From Salinisphaera sp. (GTDB taxonomy: Bacteria; Pseudomonadota; Gammaproteobacteria; Nevskiales; Salinisphaeraceae), in NCBI GenBank assembly GCA_027858915.1, contig JAQIBT010000049.1, positions 1 through 50,652 of the forward strand: 50,652 nt of DNA. The letters run 5' to 3'. Position 1 is the stretch's first letter, and every line of letters begins with the position of its first letter. Below are positions 29,818-37,623 of the stretch, one piece after another. The notes beneath the pieces were generated by a model that searched no databases, was not told where the DNA came from, and saw only the letters and a program-made list of their open reading frames with translations. The translations under genes and the position numbers were made by a program.

Positions 29818-30681
29818 ATGACGGAATCAGCAGAGCAGGCGAATGCGTCGGCAACAGCGAGCGCCGACGGCCAGGCAGCCGGCGGTAATGGCCGTACTCC
29901 GGTCCTCAGTCTTCGGAACGTATGCAAGAACTTCGGCGCCGTATCGGCGCTGACCGATATAGAACTGGATGTGCACGCAGGCGAGGTGGTGGCGTTGGTT
30001 GGCGACAACGGCGCCGGCAAATCAACCCTGGTCAAGGTGCTTGCCGGGGTTCATCAACCGACATCAGGATCGATCTCCTTCGACGGTAAATCGGTACGCC
30101 TCGCAGATCCCAGTGCGGCGCTGAACCTCGGTATTGCCACGGTCTTTCAGGACCTGGCGCTGTGCGAAAACCTGGACGTGGTGGCCAATATCTATCTGGG
30201 CCAGGAAAAAGACCCGTATCACCTCGACGAGGTGTCAATGGAAGTGCGTGCCTGGACGTTGCTCAACGAGCTGTCTGCGCGTATTCCCGATGTCCGGGAT
30301 GTGGTCGCCTCGCTCTCGGGCGGACAGCGGCAGACGGTTGCCATTGCGCGATCTCTGCTTCTGGATCCCAAGGTCATCATGCTCGACGAGCCGACCGCCG
30401 CGCTCGGTGTGGCACAGACGGCCGAGGTGTTGAACCTGATCGAGCGGGTGCGCGACCGCGGTCTGGGCGTGATCATGATCAGCCACAACATGGAAGACGT
30501 GCGCGCGGTAGCCGACCGCGTTGTCGTACTGCGGCTTGGACGCAACAACGGCGTGTTCACGCCGGATGCCTCCAATCAGGAACTCGTCAGCGCGATTACC
30601 GGCGCGACCGATAACTCGGTCTCACGTCGGGCAGAACGCCAACGAGCGGCTCAACCCGTGGCAGAAGAGGTGCAGGCATGA
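29818..30681 (+). CDS. Sugar/polyol ABC transporter, single-domain ATP-binding protein
   Basis: A 287-residue ATPase with one nucleotide-binding domain: Walker A GDNGAGKST at 62-70, Q-loop in TVFQDLALCENL, signature LSGGQRQT, Walker B VIMLDEPTAAL and H-loop SHN. XylG, RbsA and AraG have two such domains in about 500 residues, so this is the half-size FrcA-like type and must act as a dimer. The N-terminal 25 residues are Ala/Ser-rich. ATG 29818 has AAAGGGG in front; an upstream alternative start is less likely. Its stop overlaps the permease start (ATGA). Confidence 0.88.
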   Translation: MTESAEQANASATASADGQAAGGNGRTPVLSLRNVCKNFGAVSALTDIELDVHAGEVVALVGDNGAGKSTLVKVLAGVHQPTSGSISFDGKSVRLADPSAALNLGIATVFQDLALCENLDVVANIYLGQEKDPYHLDEVSMEVRAWTLLNELSARIPDVRDVVASLSGGQRQTVAIARSLLLDPKVIMLDEPTAALGVAQTAEVLNLIERVRDRGLGVIMISHNMEDVRAVADRVVVLRLGRNNGVFTPDASNQELVSAITGATDNSVSRRAERQRAAQPVAEEVQA

Positions 30682-31928
30682 CCGACAATGCGAAACAGGA
30701 CAAACCGTTTCTGGACCAGGCCGACGTGCGGGTCTCGCACGAATCGGGTGCGCTGGGTGCGATCCGAAGCTTTCTCTCTCGTGTTCGATCCGGCGATCTC
30801 GGGTCGCTGCCGGTCGTCGTTGGCGTGATTGTTATCTGGACAGTGTTTCAGACGCTCAATCCGATTTTTCTATCCAGTAATAATCTGGTCAACCTCTTGT
30901 TCGACATGTCCACGGTCGGCGTGATCGCGCTCGGCGTGGTCTGCGTGCTGATGTTGGGACAGATCGATCTGTCGGTCGGTTCGGTCAGCGGCCTGGCGTC
31001 CGCGATTGTTGGCGTGCTCTGGGTGAATCAGGGATGGCCCGTGGCGCTTGCCATCATCGTCGCGGTGGGCGCTGGCGCGTTGATCGGTTGTGTCTACTCG
31101 CTGCTTTACAACCGTTTCGGTATGCCAAGCTTCGTATCGACCCTGGCTGGCTTGCTCGCATTTCTCGGCATGCAGCTATATATTCTGGGCAACGCCGGTT
31201 CAATCAATCTGCCCTACGGGTCGGGGCTCGTGAGTTTCGGTCAGACGTTGACCATGCCTGCGTGGTTTTCTTATAGCGTGGCCGTGCTCGCTGGTATCGC
31301 CATGCTGCTCTCGCGGTATCGCACGGCGGCTCGTCGCAAGGAAGCCGGCCTGTCCAGCCAGTCGCTGATAAGTACCGTTCTGGTTGCCGCTGTGCTCACC
31401 GCGATTCTGTTGTTCGCTGCCTGGTATCTCAATCAGGCGCGCGGCATTCCGTGGATGTTCGGTCTTTTCGTAGCGCTCGTACTGGCACTCAATTACGCGC
31501 TTACGCGGACAAAATGGGGCCGAATGATGTTTGCCGTAGGCGGCAACAAGGAGGCTGCGCGGCGTGCCGGTATCAACGTGGCGTTCATCAATCTCACGGC
31601 GTTCACACTGTGCTCTTCGCTTGCCGCGCTCGGCGGCGTGCTGTCGGCCGCTCGGCTGGCTTCGGCAAGCCAGCAGGCCGGCACCGGAGACGTCAACCTG
31701 AATGCGATTGCCGCGGCCGTGATCGGCGGTACCAGCTTGTTCGGTGGCCGCGGCAATGCCTACTCCGCGCTGCTTGGCATTATCGTCATCCAGTCGATTG
31801 CCAGCGGTTTGACGCTGCTTAACATGTCGTCGTCGCTGCGTTACATGATCACTGGCGCGGTGCTTGCGATCGCCGTGATCGTCGACTCGCTGGCTCGTCG
31901 ATCCAGGGTGTCGCACGGTCGCGAGTGA
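30678..31928 (+). CDS. Sugar/polyol ABC transporter permease (XylH-like)
   Basis: A 416-residue permease of the ribose/xylose branch, with about ten to twelve hydrophobic helices. Conserved segments include LGQIDLSVGSVSGLASAIVG, RFGMPSFVSTLAGLLAFLGM and the ATPase-docking loop TKWGRMMFAVGGNKEAARRA followed by GINVAFI. VIGGTSLFGGRGNAYSALLG near the C-terminus is typical of the family. The extra length, compared with about 330 in RbsC, matches XylH. It overlaps the ATPase gene by four bases. The 181-base gap after it contains a hairpin before the SDR gene. Confidence 0.9.
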   Translation: MTDNAKQDKPFLDQADVRVSHESGALGAIRSFLSRVRSGDLGSLPVVVGVIVIWTVFQTLNPIFLSSNNLVNLLFDMSTVGVIALGVVCVLMLGQIDLSVGSVSGLASAIVGVLWVNQGWPVALAIIVAVGAGALIGCVYSLLYNRFGMPSFVSTLAGLLAFLGMQLYILGNAGSINLPYGSGLVSFGQTLTMPAWFSYSVAVLAGIAMLLSRYRTAARRKEAGLSSQSLISTVLVAAVLTAILLFAAWYLNQARGIPWMFGLFVALVLALNYALTRTKWGRMMFAVGGNKEAARRAGINVAFINLTAFTLCSSLAALGGVLSAARLASASQQAGTGDVNLNAIAAAVIGGTSLFGGRGNAYSALLGIIVIQSIASGLTLLNMSSSLRYMITGAVLAIAVIVDSLARRSRVSHGRE

Positions 31929-32057
31929 GAGTCAGGGCGCATGACGCGGGGGTGTACCCGTCGAAACAGCCGTTCGTCCCTCGGGCCATACGCTGGCTAT
32001 AGCAAGTCAGCCCGCTGTGGTCTGCCACGCATTCTGGCATCGAATCCATAAACCCCT

Positions 32058-32093
32058 GCAGGCCGATACCCGTAACTCGTGCTATCGGCCTGC
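32058..32093 (+). promoter_or_regulatory. Stem-loop directly before the SDR ribosome binding site
   Basis: An 11-base perfect stem, GCAGGCCGATA with TATCGGCCTGC, closes a 14-base loop. It ends 3 bases before the AAGGAG ribosome binding site (32097-32102) of the SDR gene. No T-run follows, so it is not a normal terminator. It could be a processing or stabilising hairpin, or could affect translation of the last gene. Confidence 0.55.
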
Positions 32094-32109
32094 GGCAAGG
32101 AGACACATC

Positions 32110-32838
32110 ATGACTCAGGATCTGACAGGAAAAGTGGCGGCGGTGACCGGTGCTGCATCCGGTATTGGCCTGGCCTGCACGAAGGCAATGCTTGATGCCG
32201 GCTGTCGCGTAGTCTTGGTCGATCGGTCCGAAGCGCGGCTTGACGAGGTCTGTGGGCAGCTGGGCCCGGACGCTATTCCACTGGTCGTTGATCTGATAGA
32301 TCGAGACAGTGTGGCCGGCATGATGCGGGGGATCCTCGACAAGACCGGCCAGTTGGATATATTTCACGCCAACGCAGGCGCCTATGTCGGCGGCGACGTC
32401 GCCGAAGGCGATCCCGATGTCTGGGATCGCGTACTCAACCTGAACATCAACGCCACCTTTCGTTCGATCCATGCGGTGCTGCCGCATATGATCGAGCGAC
32501 AAGCAGGCGATATCGTCGTGACCAGTTCGGTCGCGGGCGTCATCCCCGTGGTCTGGGAGCCGATCTATACCGCGTCCAAGCATGCGGTTCAGGCTTTCAT
32601 CCACACGGTCCGCCGTCAGGTAATGCAACACAATATCCGTATCGGCGGCGTGCTTCCTGGCCCGGTGGAGACCGCACTGCTGGACGACTGGCCGAAAGCC
32701 AAGCTCGAAGATGCGAAAGCCAACGGCAGCCTGATGGGCGCGGAAGAGGTGGCCGAAGCCGTGATCTTCATGCTGACGCGTACGAAGACGGTAACCATCC
32801 GCGATATCGTCATCCTGCCGCAGCGTGTGGATCTGTGA
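32110..32838 (+). CDS. Short-chain dehydrogenase, ribitol 2-dehydrogenase-like
   Basis: A 242-residue classical SDR. The cofactor motif is TGAASGIG (13-20), with an Asp after the second strand (LVDRSEA) indicating NAD preference. [20 protein letters not shown] marks the NAG motif and the following region. The catalytic residues are Ser in VVTSSVAG and YTASK. The blocks [12 protein letters not shown] and [17 protein letters not shown], and the end [14 protein letters not shown], match, from memory, ribitol 2-dehydrogenases of polyol operons. It would oxidise an imported pentitol to a ketose. It sits at the end of the importer locus with AAGGAG seven bases before the ATG. The substrate assignment is moderate. 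Confidence 0.8.
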   Translation: MTQDLTGKVAAVTGAASGIGLACTKAMLDAGCRVVLVDRSEARLDEVCGQLGPDAIPLVVDLIDRDSVAGMMRGILDKTGQLDIFHANAGAYVGGDVAEGDPDVWDRVLNLNINATFRSIHAVLPHMIERQAGDIVVTSSVAGVIPVVWEPIYTASKHAVQAFIHTVRRQVMQHNIRIGGVLPGPVETALLDDWPKAKLEDAKANGSLMGAEEVAEAVIFMLTRTKTVTIRDIVILPQRVDL

Positions 32839-32960
32839 TGCCTTGTTCCTCACAAAAACCCTGCCCGTTCGGTCGGCGTCAACGCTCGCGACACGAGCGC
32901 GGCTGCATGGGACGATCAGTCGGGTATCCTAGGCGCTGATTCATACGAGGAGCAGAGTCC

Positions 32961-33362
32961 GTGGCGAGAAATTGGCTCGAGGTGACCACTGGCGAAGTAC
33001 AGGCTCGCATGGGTGCGAATGAGCGGCTGGCCGAGCGTCGCGAACACATGAGCGCGCGCGCGTGGACGATCATTGAATCGCTGGTCGCGCCGGCGTTTCA
33101 GAAAGCAGGCGAGGCCATGGGCCGCCGCGAATATCGCGAAGCAGGCGATACCGAGTGGACCGTCGCTCGCTGTGGCCTCTATGCGCCGGGCTCGGTAGAG
33201 CAGGACCCAACGGTGGCGTTCCATGAAGCGGAATTCGATGCCTATCAGCCGCTGGTGGTTCTGCGTCGCAAGGCCGCCGGTGCTGGAGCGCGCGTAGAGA
33301 CCCAGACCGTGCGTATCGAAAAGCTGGACGCCGCGGTTCTGGAGTCGTTTCTCAAGGAATAG
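32961..33362 (+). CDS. Conserved-looking protein of unknown function
   Basis: I do not recognise this 133-residue soluble protein. It starts at a GTG with GAGGAG (32947-32952) eight bases upstream, a good signal for real translation. The N-terminal half is rich in Arg, Glu and Ala and probably helical (ERLAERREHMSARAWTIIES). The second half has alternating hydrophobic residues suggesting beta strands (QPLVVLRRKAAGAGARVETQ). No signal peptide, membrane helix or metal motif is visible. It lies 122 bases after the SDR gene in the same direction and converges with the TonB-receptor gene. Membership in the polyol locus is not supported. Confidence 0.6.
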   Translation: MARNWLEVTTGEVQARMGANERLAERREHMSARAWTIIESLVAPAFQKAGEAMGRREYREAGDTEWTVARCGLYAPGSVEQDPTVAFHEAEFDAYQPLVVLRRKAAGAGARVETQTVRIEKLDAAVLESFLKE

Positions 33363-33418
33363 CCAGACACCGGCCCGGACGTTTGTGCATGGGCCCTACG
33401 AGGGCTAGCGACCTCTGG

Positions 33419-35527
33419 CTAAAGGCTATAAGTCAGCCCGGCGTACAGCGTTCGGCCCGGCGCCGGCTCGAAATAACGTCCGCCGTAGGCATTAATGCGA
33501 ATGTTGTCGAAATAATCCTTGTCGAACAGATTATTGACTCCGAGATAGACGGTCATGTGGTCGTCGCCCGCATCGATGGTCTTGCCAATGCGGGTATTGA
33601 CGACCGTTCGCGGCGCGACGCGGACTTTATTGGCGTCGTCGGCGTAGATCGAGCCGGCCCAATGCACATCGACGGTGGCATAGCCAACGTCGTCGCGCTG
33701 CCAGGTCAACTCGCCAAAGGCGGTCTGTTCCGGAATACCCGGCAGGCGATTTCCAGCGTAGTTGTGCCCTGAGTTGTCGACATACTGGCGATATTCATAT
33801 TGTGCGACGGTGTAGGCAACGGTAGCCGAGAAATCGCGGCCGAGATCATAGGACAGCTTGGATTCGATGCCCTGGCGTCGAGAGCGGGCGGAGTTACGAT
33901 AGAACGTCCGATCGCCGTTATCGCTGAAGGGCACCAGTTCGTCACGCACGTCAATCCAGAACGCATCGAGTTGATAGCGCCCGCGGCTGCCGAATTCGCC
34001 CTTGGCACCAATTTCATAGTTCACTGCCTTCTGCGGCGACAGCCGCGGATTGAAGCCACCGCCGCCGTCCGGGTTGGCGAACTCGGTGAAGGTTGGCGAC
34101 TCGAACGCGTTGGCAATATTGGCGTATACGTGTTGCCGATGTGCCCAGGCGTAGTTCAGCCCGCCGTTGACCGACAAACGCGCATAGTTGCGGCTGCCCG
34201 AATCGTTACCATCGCTGAGGAAATGATCGTTGGTATTGAAGTCCAGCCAGTCGTAACGAACGCCCGCGGTAGCCTTCAGATCGTGAATCAGTTCGAACTC
34301 GTCCTGCGCAAACAGCCCGACGTTGGTCGCGGTTTCATATTCGTCCAGCCGCAGTGCGCCCTTGCGCCCGAAATGGTTGTTGTAGCGTTGGCGATTATCC
34401 TGCTGGAACTGGGTATCAACGCCCAGAACGAGTTGATTATCATGGCCCCAGAAGCTGTCATGCCGCGTCGTCTGGCCGCCGCCGCCGAAGAAATTACGCC
34501 GATAGGTCACCACGCCGCCGCCGCTGTTGGTGGCAAACGGCAGGTATTGAATGAAGTTGCGATGGGTGTAGAACGCATTCAGCTGATAATCCTGATTCGC
34601 GCTGAGCGAGTCCTTGAACACGCCACCGATGGTTTCCTGGGCGGCGGTCTGACGAGCGTTGTATAGCAGGTTCTTCCGATAGGCTGCGTGTCGATCGGCC
34701 TTCGCCGTATCACGGGTGATGCCGCCAGGATCCTGAGTGTTCGGCGCATTGAGTAAGCGCGTGATGAGCGTGAAACGTCCATCGTCGCCCACGTCGCGGC
34801 TCAGCTTGCCGGTAAACTGATTTTTGACGACTTCGCTGTGTTGACGAAAGCCCTTCTCGTGCAATCGCGTGGCGGTTGCAGCATATCCCCAGGGCCCATT
34901 CTTGTGCGCCGAAGACACGCTGGCGCGCCGATACCCGTTGCTACCTGCCGTGAATTCGCCTCGATCCAAGGGGCCGTCAGACGGCGACAGGGTGGTGATA
35001 TTGATTACGCCGCCGGTCGCGTTGCCATAGAGTGCAGAAAATGGTCCGCGCAGCACTTCCATGCGTTCGATGGTACCGAGATCGATGACGTCGGTCTGGG
35101 TCTGGCCATCGGGCAGCGTTTCGGGGATGCCGTCTACGCGTACCCGCACGCCGCGCACCCCAAACGCCGAGCGGGCGCCGAAGCCGCGGATCGATACGCG
35201 CAGGTTCTGCGCAAAATTGGAGGCGTTGTTCGCATACACGCCCGGCACGCGGTTGAGTGCAGAATCAAGCTGCGCTTTTTCACGACCCTGGCTGATCGCG
35301 CGGCCATCAATAACGTCTACCGCGGCCGGCGTCGAGAGAACGTCCTGTTGAAGTCGAAAAGCAGTGACTTGAACCGGTGCGAGCTGCGCTACCGGTGCGC
35401 TGGATGGCGCAATCGGCGCGGCTGCGGCGGCCGGCGCTGGCTTCGAGGAAGACGGAGCGGCTGCGGCCTGTAGCGATCCGGCGCCCAGAAGGGCACAACC
35501 GCCCCAGAAGATGAGTGTTCGGATCAC
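33419..35527 (-). CDS. TonB-dependent outer-membrane receptor
   Basis: A 702-residue receptor with a signal peptide (MIRTLIFWGGCALLGAGSLQ), an Ala/Pro/Ser-rich spacer, and a plug domain from about 50 to 175 with SIRGFGARSAFGVRGVRVRV, VDGIPETLPDGQTQ and EVLRGPFSALYGNATGGVIN. The rest alternates as expected for a 22-strand barrel and ends GRTLYAGLTYSL. It brings a large ligand, most often an iron chelate, across the outer membrane using TonB energy. The plug resembles siderophore receptors of the FecA-like group, but the ligand is not known. The start is a GTG at 35527. It stands apart from other iron genes. Confidence 0.88.
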   Translation of the reverse strand: MIRTLIFWGGCALLGAGSLQAAAAPSSSKPAPAAAAAPIAPSSAPVAQLAPVQVTAFRLQQDVLSTPAAVDVIDGRAISQGREKAQLDSALNRVPGVYANNASNFAQNLRVSIRGFGARSAFGVRGVRVRVDGIPETLPDGQTQTDVIDLGTIERMEVLRGPFSALYGNATGGVINITTLSPSDGPLDRGEFTAGSNGYRRASVSSAHKNGPWGYAATATRLHEKGFRQHSEVVKNQFTGKLSRDVGDDGRFTLITRLLNAPNTQDPGGITRDTAKADRHAAYRKNLLYNARQTAAQETIGGVFKDSLSANQDYQLNAFYTHRNFIQYLPFATNSGGGVVTYRRNFFGGGGQTTRHDSFWGHDNQLVLGVDTQFQQDNRQRYNNHFGRKGALRLDEYETATNVGLFAQDEFELIHDLKATAGVRYDWLDFNTNDHFLSDGNDSGSRNYARLSVNGGLNYAWAHRQHVYANIANAFESPTFTEFANPDGGGGFNPRLSPQKAVNYEIGAKGEFGSRGRYQLDAFWIDVRDELVPFSDNGDRTFYRNSARSRRQGIESKLSYDLGRDFSATVAYTVAQYEYRQYVDNSGHNYAGNRLPGIPEQTAFGELTWQRDDVGYATVDVHWAGSIYADDANKVRVAPRTVVNTRIGKTIDAGDDHMTVYLGVNNLFDKDYFDNIRINAYGGRYFEPAPGRTLYAGLTYSL

Positions 35528-35574
35528 AAGTCTGATTCCATTCGGCCAGTATCCTGCGCCGCGAAGATCGCTGC

Positions 35575-35841
35575 TTATTCCTCGGGCGCCAGCGCGCGGA
35601 TCGACAGCGCATGAATATCGGTCTGCATCAATTCGCCGAGTGCTTCATACACCAGCCGATGCCGGTTGATGGCATTCTGACCGGAAAACCTGGGCGAACG
35701 AATGGTGGCATGGAAATGCCCAAGGCCGGTTTGTGCGCCGACGTGGCCGGCATGCAAGTGGCTGTCGTCGCGGATGGCAATATCGTCGGTGTCGAGGCCC
35801 TGCTGCAGGGCCTCGCGAATACGCATAATACGGTCGCTCAT
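35575..35841 (-). CDS. BolA-family protein
   Basis: This 88-residue BolA-fold protein contains DDSHLHAGHVGAQTGLGHFH and RHRLVYEALGELMQTDIHAL, the two defining motifs, including the His residues that share a 2Fe-2S cluster with monothiol glutaredoxins. BolA proteins help in iron-sulfur delivery and stress regulation. It lies 45 bases behind the YciI-like gene and 47 before the TonB-receptor gene, all on the minus strand. A yciI-bolA pair occurs in other gammaproteobacteria. The sequence does not decide between BolA proper and paralogues. Confidence 0.88.
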   Translation of the reverse strand: MSDRIMRIREALQQGLDTDDIAIRDDSHLHAGHVGAQTGLGHFHATIRSPRFSGQNAINRHRLVYEALGELMQTDIHALSIRALAPEE

Positions 35842-35886
35842 GGCGTGTTCTCTGAAGGTCGTGATCGAAAAAGCATGGCGCGTGCG

Positions 35887-36186
35887 TCAGAAGACTTTCT
35901 TATAGGGATAAACCGTCGATTCCATGTACACGCCCTCGGCGGTATAGGGATCGAGGCTCGCCCACTGGCGTGCGGCGTCCAGGCTCTCGAAGGACGCGAT
36001 GATAATGCTGCCCTGAAAGCCGTCGGTGACCTTGCCGAACTCATCGGTACGTGGCAGCGGGCCCGCGGTGAGCAGACGGCCCTCAGCATCGAGATCCGAC
36101 AAGCGCTGGCGGTGTTCTGTCGAGGCCTTGGCGCGGCCGTCGGCGCTCTCGGCGACATCGAACGAAACGATAGCGAAGTAATCCAT
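35887..36186 (-). CDS. YciI-like protein
   Basis: A 99-residue protein of the YciI-like fold (ferredoxin-like alpha/beta dimer). It shows MDYFAIVSFDVAESADGRAK, then EHRQRLSDLDAEGRLLTAGP, the family's central His-containing helix and GP turn, and the end SLDPYTAEGVYMESTVYPYK. Family members are related to muconolactone isomerases and heme-degrading enzymes, and their reactions are mostly unknown. The ATG at 36186 is clear. It is divergent from the yciO-like gene and lies upstream of bolA on the same strand. Confidence 0.85.
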   Translation of the reverse strand: MDYFAIVSFDVAESADGRAKASTEHRQRLSDLDAEGRLLTAGPLPRTDEFGKVTDGFQGSIIIASFESLDAARQWASLDPYTAEGVYMESTVYPYKKVF

Positions 36187-36320
36187 AGGGCGCTCTCTGC
36201 TGTATGAAAACCGGCAGCGGGCATCGATCGGTAGCGATGATCCCACCCAGGTTTGATTGGTATGGGCATAAGTGTGCCCCAAATACCAGGCGGCCGGCCA
36301 TGCCTGAGCGCTGAAAAGTC

Positions 36321-36351
36321 TTGCTTGCGCAGGTTCGCAAACCGTTATAAT
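36321..36351 (+). promoter_or_regulatory. Promoter of the yciO-like gene
   Basis: A perfect TATAAT -10 box is at 36346-36351. TTGCTT (36321-36326) or TTGCGC (36325-36330) could be the -35 box, but both spacings (19 and 15) are off the ideal 17. Transcription would start at about 36357-36359, that is, at the start codon itself. Confidence 0.6.
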
Positions 36352-36357
36352 GCGCTC

Positions 36358-36996
36358 ATGGCCGATTTGATTCATGTAAACGCCGAGACGCCGCAGCCGC
36401 GGCGTATGGACCAGGTGGCGGCTGCCCTGCACGAGGGCCGCGTGATCGCTTATCCGACCGACTCTTCGTACGGCCTGGGCTGTGCGATGGGCGAGCGTGG
36501 TGCGATCGACCGCATCCGTCAGATCCGGGGCCTGGGACGGGATCATTTCTTTACCCTGGTCTGTCGCGACCTGTCGGAGATCTCGCGTTACGCCAAGGTC
36601 GAGAACGCTAGCTTCCGGCTGTTGAAGGCCGCGACCCCAGGTGCCTATACGTTTATTCTGCCGGCCTCGAAGGAAGTACCGAACTGGCTGGCCCATCCCA
36701 AGCGCAAGACCATTGGCATTCGTGTGCCGGGTCATCCGGTGGCCCGGGCGATTGTTGAGGCGCTTGGCGAGCCGTTTATGTCGGTGACCGCCCAGGGCCA
36801 GGAAGACGACGACGAGGCCCTGTCCGAAGCGCTGGACGTCCGCGAGCGCATGGATCGTCAGGTTGATCTGATAGTCGACGCCGGCGCGACTGGCGTGGAA
36901 CCGACCACCGTGGTCGATCTCACCGGGCCGATGCCCCGAATTCTGCGCCCAGGCAAGGGGAGCGCTGAAGCACTCGGCATCGAATCGTCCGATTAG
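36358..36996 (+). CDS. YciO/Sua5/YrdC-family protein (threonylcarbamoyl-AMP synthase-like)
   Basis: A 212-residue protein with the YrdC fold. It has VIAYPTDSSYGLGCAMGERG (about 29-48), IRQIRGLGRDHFFTLVCRDL and GIRVPGHPVARAIVEALGEP. This is the arrangement of YciO rather than TsaC: the N-terminus HVNAETPQPRRMDQVAAALH matches YciO. YrdC enzymes make threonylcarbamoyl-AMP for tRNA t6A; the YciO role is less settled. The ATG at 36358 fits the family, has no ribosome binding site, and lies seven bases behind a TATAAT box, so the mRNA may be leaderless. Its stop is one base from the stop of the convergent META gene. Confidence 0.88.
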   Translation: MADLIHVNAETPQPRRMDQVAAALHEGRVIAYPTDSSYGLGCAMGERGAIDRIRQIRGLGRDHFFTLVCRDLSEISRYAKVENASFRLLKAATPGAYTFILPASKEVPNWLAHPKRKTIGIRVPGHPVARAIVEALGEPFMSVTAQGQEDDDEALSEALDVRERMDRQVDLIVDAGATGVEPTTVVDLTGPMPRILRPGKGSAEALGIESSD

Positions 36997-36997
36997 G

Positions 36998-37495
36998 CTA
37001 GCTCGGCGTGGCAGTCCGCAACCTGGCCAGCGGTCGGCCCTGCAGATCGCGAAGAACCAGCTTCGAGCCCTCGATGGTTTCGCCGCGGGTCCGGGCGAGC
37101 GCCTCGGCGTAGTCTTGCGAGATGCCTGAGTCCGCGTTGCAGTGTCTATGATCGCTCGTGTGCAGATTGAAGCGCAGCTGCTGCGGCAGGCCGGGTTGGG
37201 TATAGCGCCCGACGAACGTCTGGCAGCGCGATTCGGCGTGAACGCGCTGCCCGCGATCCTGGAGGACGAGAAAGGGTGTGTCGACGTGCTTGCCGCTGGT
37301 TATGTGGTGTCTGCCGACTTGTTCCAGCGTCCAGTGGGTGTCGGTGAGCGTGGGCTCAGCCGTGCTGCCTACACCGGCCTGCAAGATAATGGTTACGCCA
37401 AGCAGGCTGGCGAGTAAGCCGACGCAGGCAGCGTCGGCCAGGCGATGCAACCATCGAATTCCGCGGCCGGCGCGGGTGAATAGCAATCGAAACAT
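36998..37495 (-). CDS. Membrane-anchored META/HslJ-like domain protein
   Basis: A 165-residue protein with one N-terminal hydrophobic helix (AACVGLLASLLGVTIILQAG), which may be an anchor or signal. The exported part begins LTDTHWTLEQVG and includes PFLVLQDRGQRVHAESRCQT. This resembles the META/HslJ domain, in which a beta scaffold starts with a W.L motif and a conserved Cys-containing G/SCN region follows. HslJ-type proteins are envelope stress proteins of unclear mechanism. The assignment rests on this pattern only. It is convergent with the yciO-like gene and divergent from the MATE gene. Confidence 0.65.
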   Translation of the reverse strand: MFRLLFTRAGRGIRWLHRLADAACVGLLASLLGVTIILQAGVGSTAEPTLTDTHWTLEQVGRHHITSGKHVDTPFLVLQDRGQRVHAESRCQTFVGRYTQPGLPQQLRFNLHTSDHRHCNADSGISQDYAEALARTRGETIEGSKLVLRDLQGRPLARLRTATPS

Positions 37496-37623
37496 GGCGC
37501 TCTCCGGTCCAGTCCAGTCGTGATCATGTCGTGCGGTGTGATGGCCGCAAGTGTGCCCGCTAAGCGTCCATCATCTGCGCATTGGCGTAGAATCCCGGCC
37601 CTGATTCAAAGGCCCAGTTCTGC

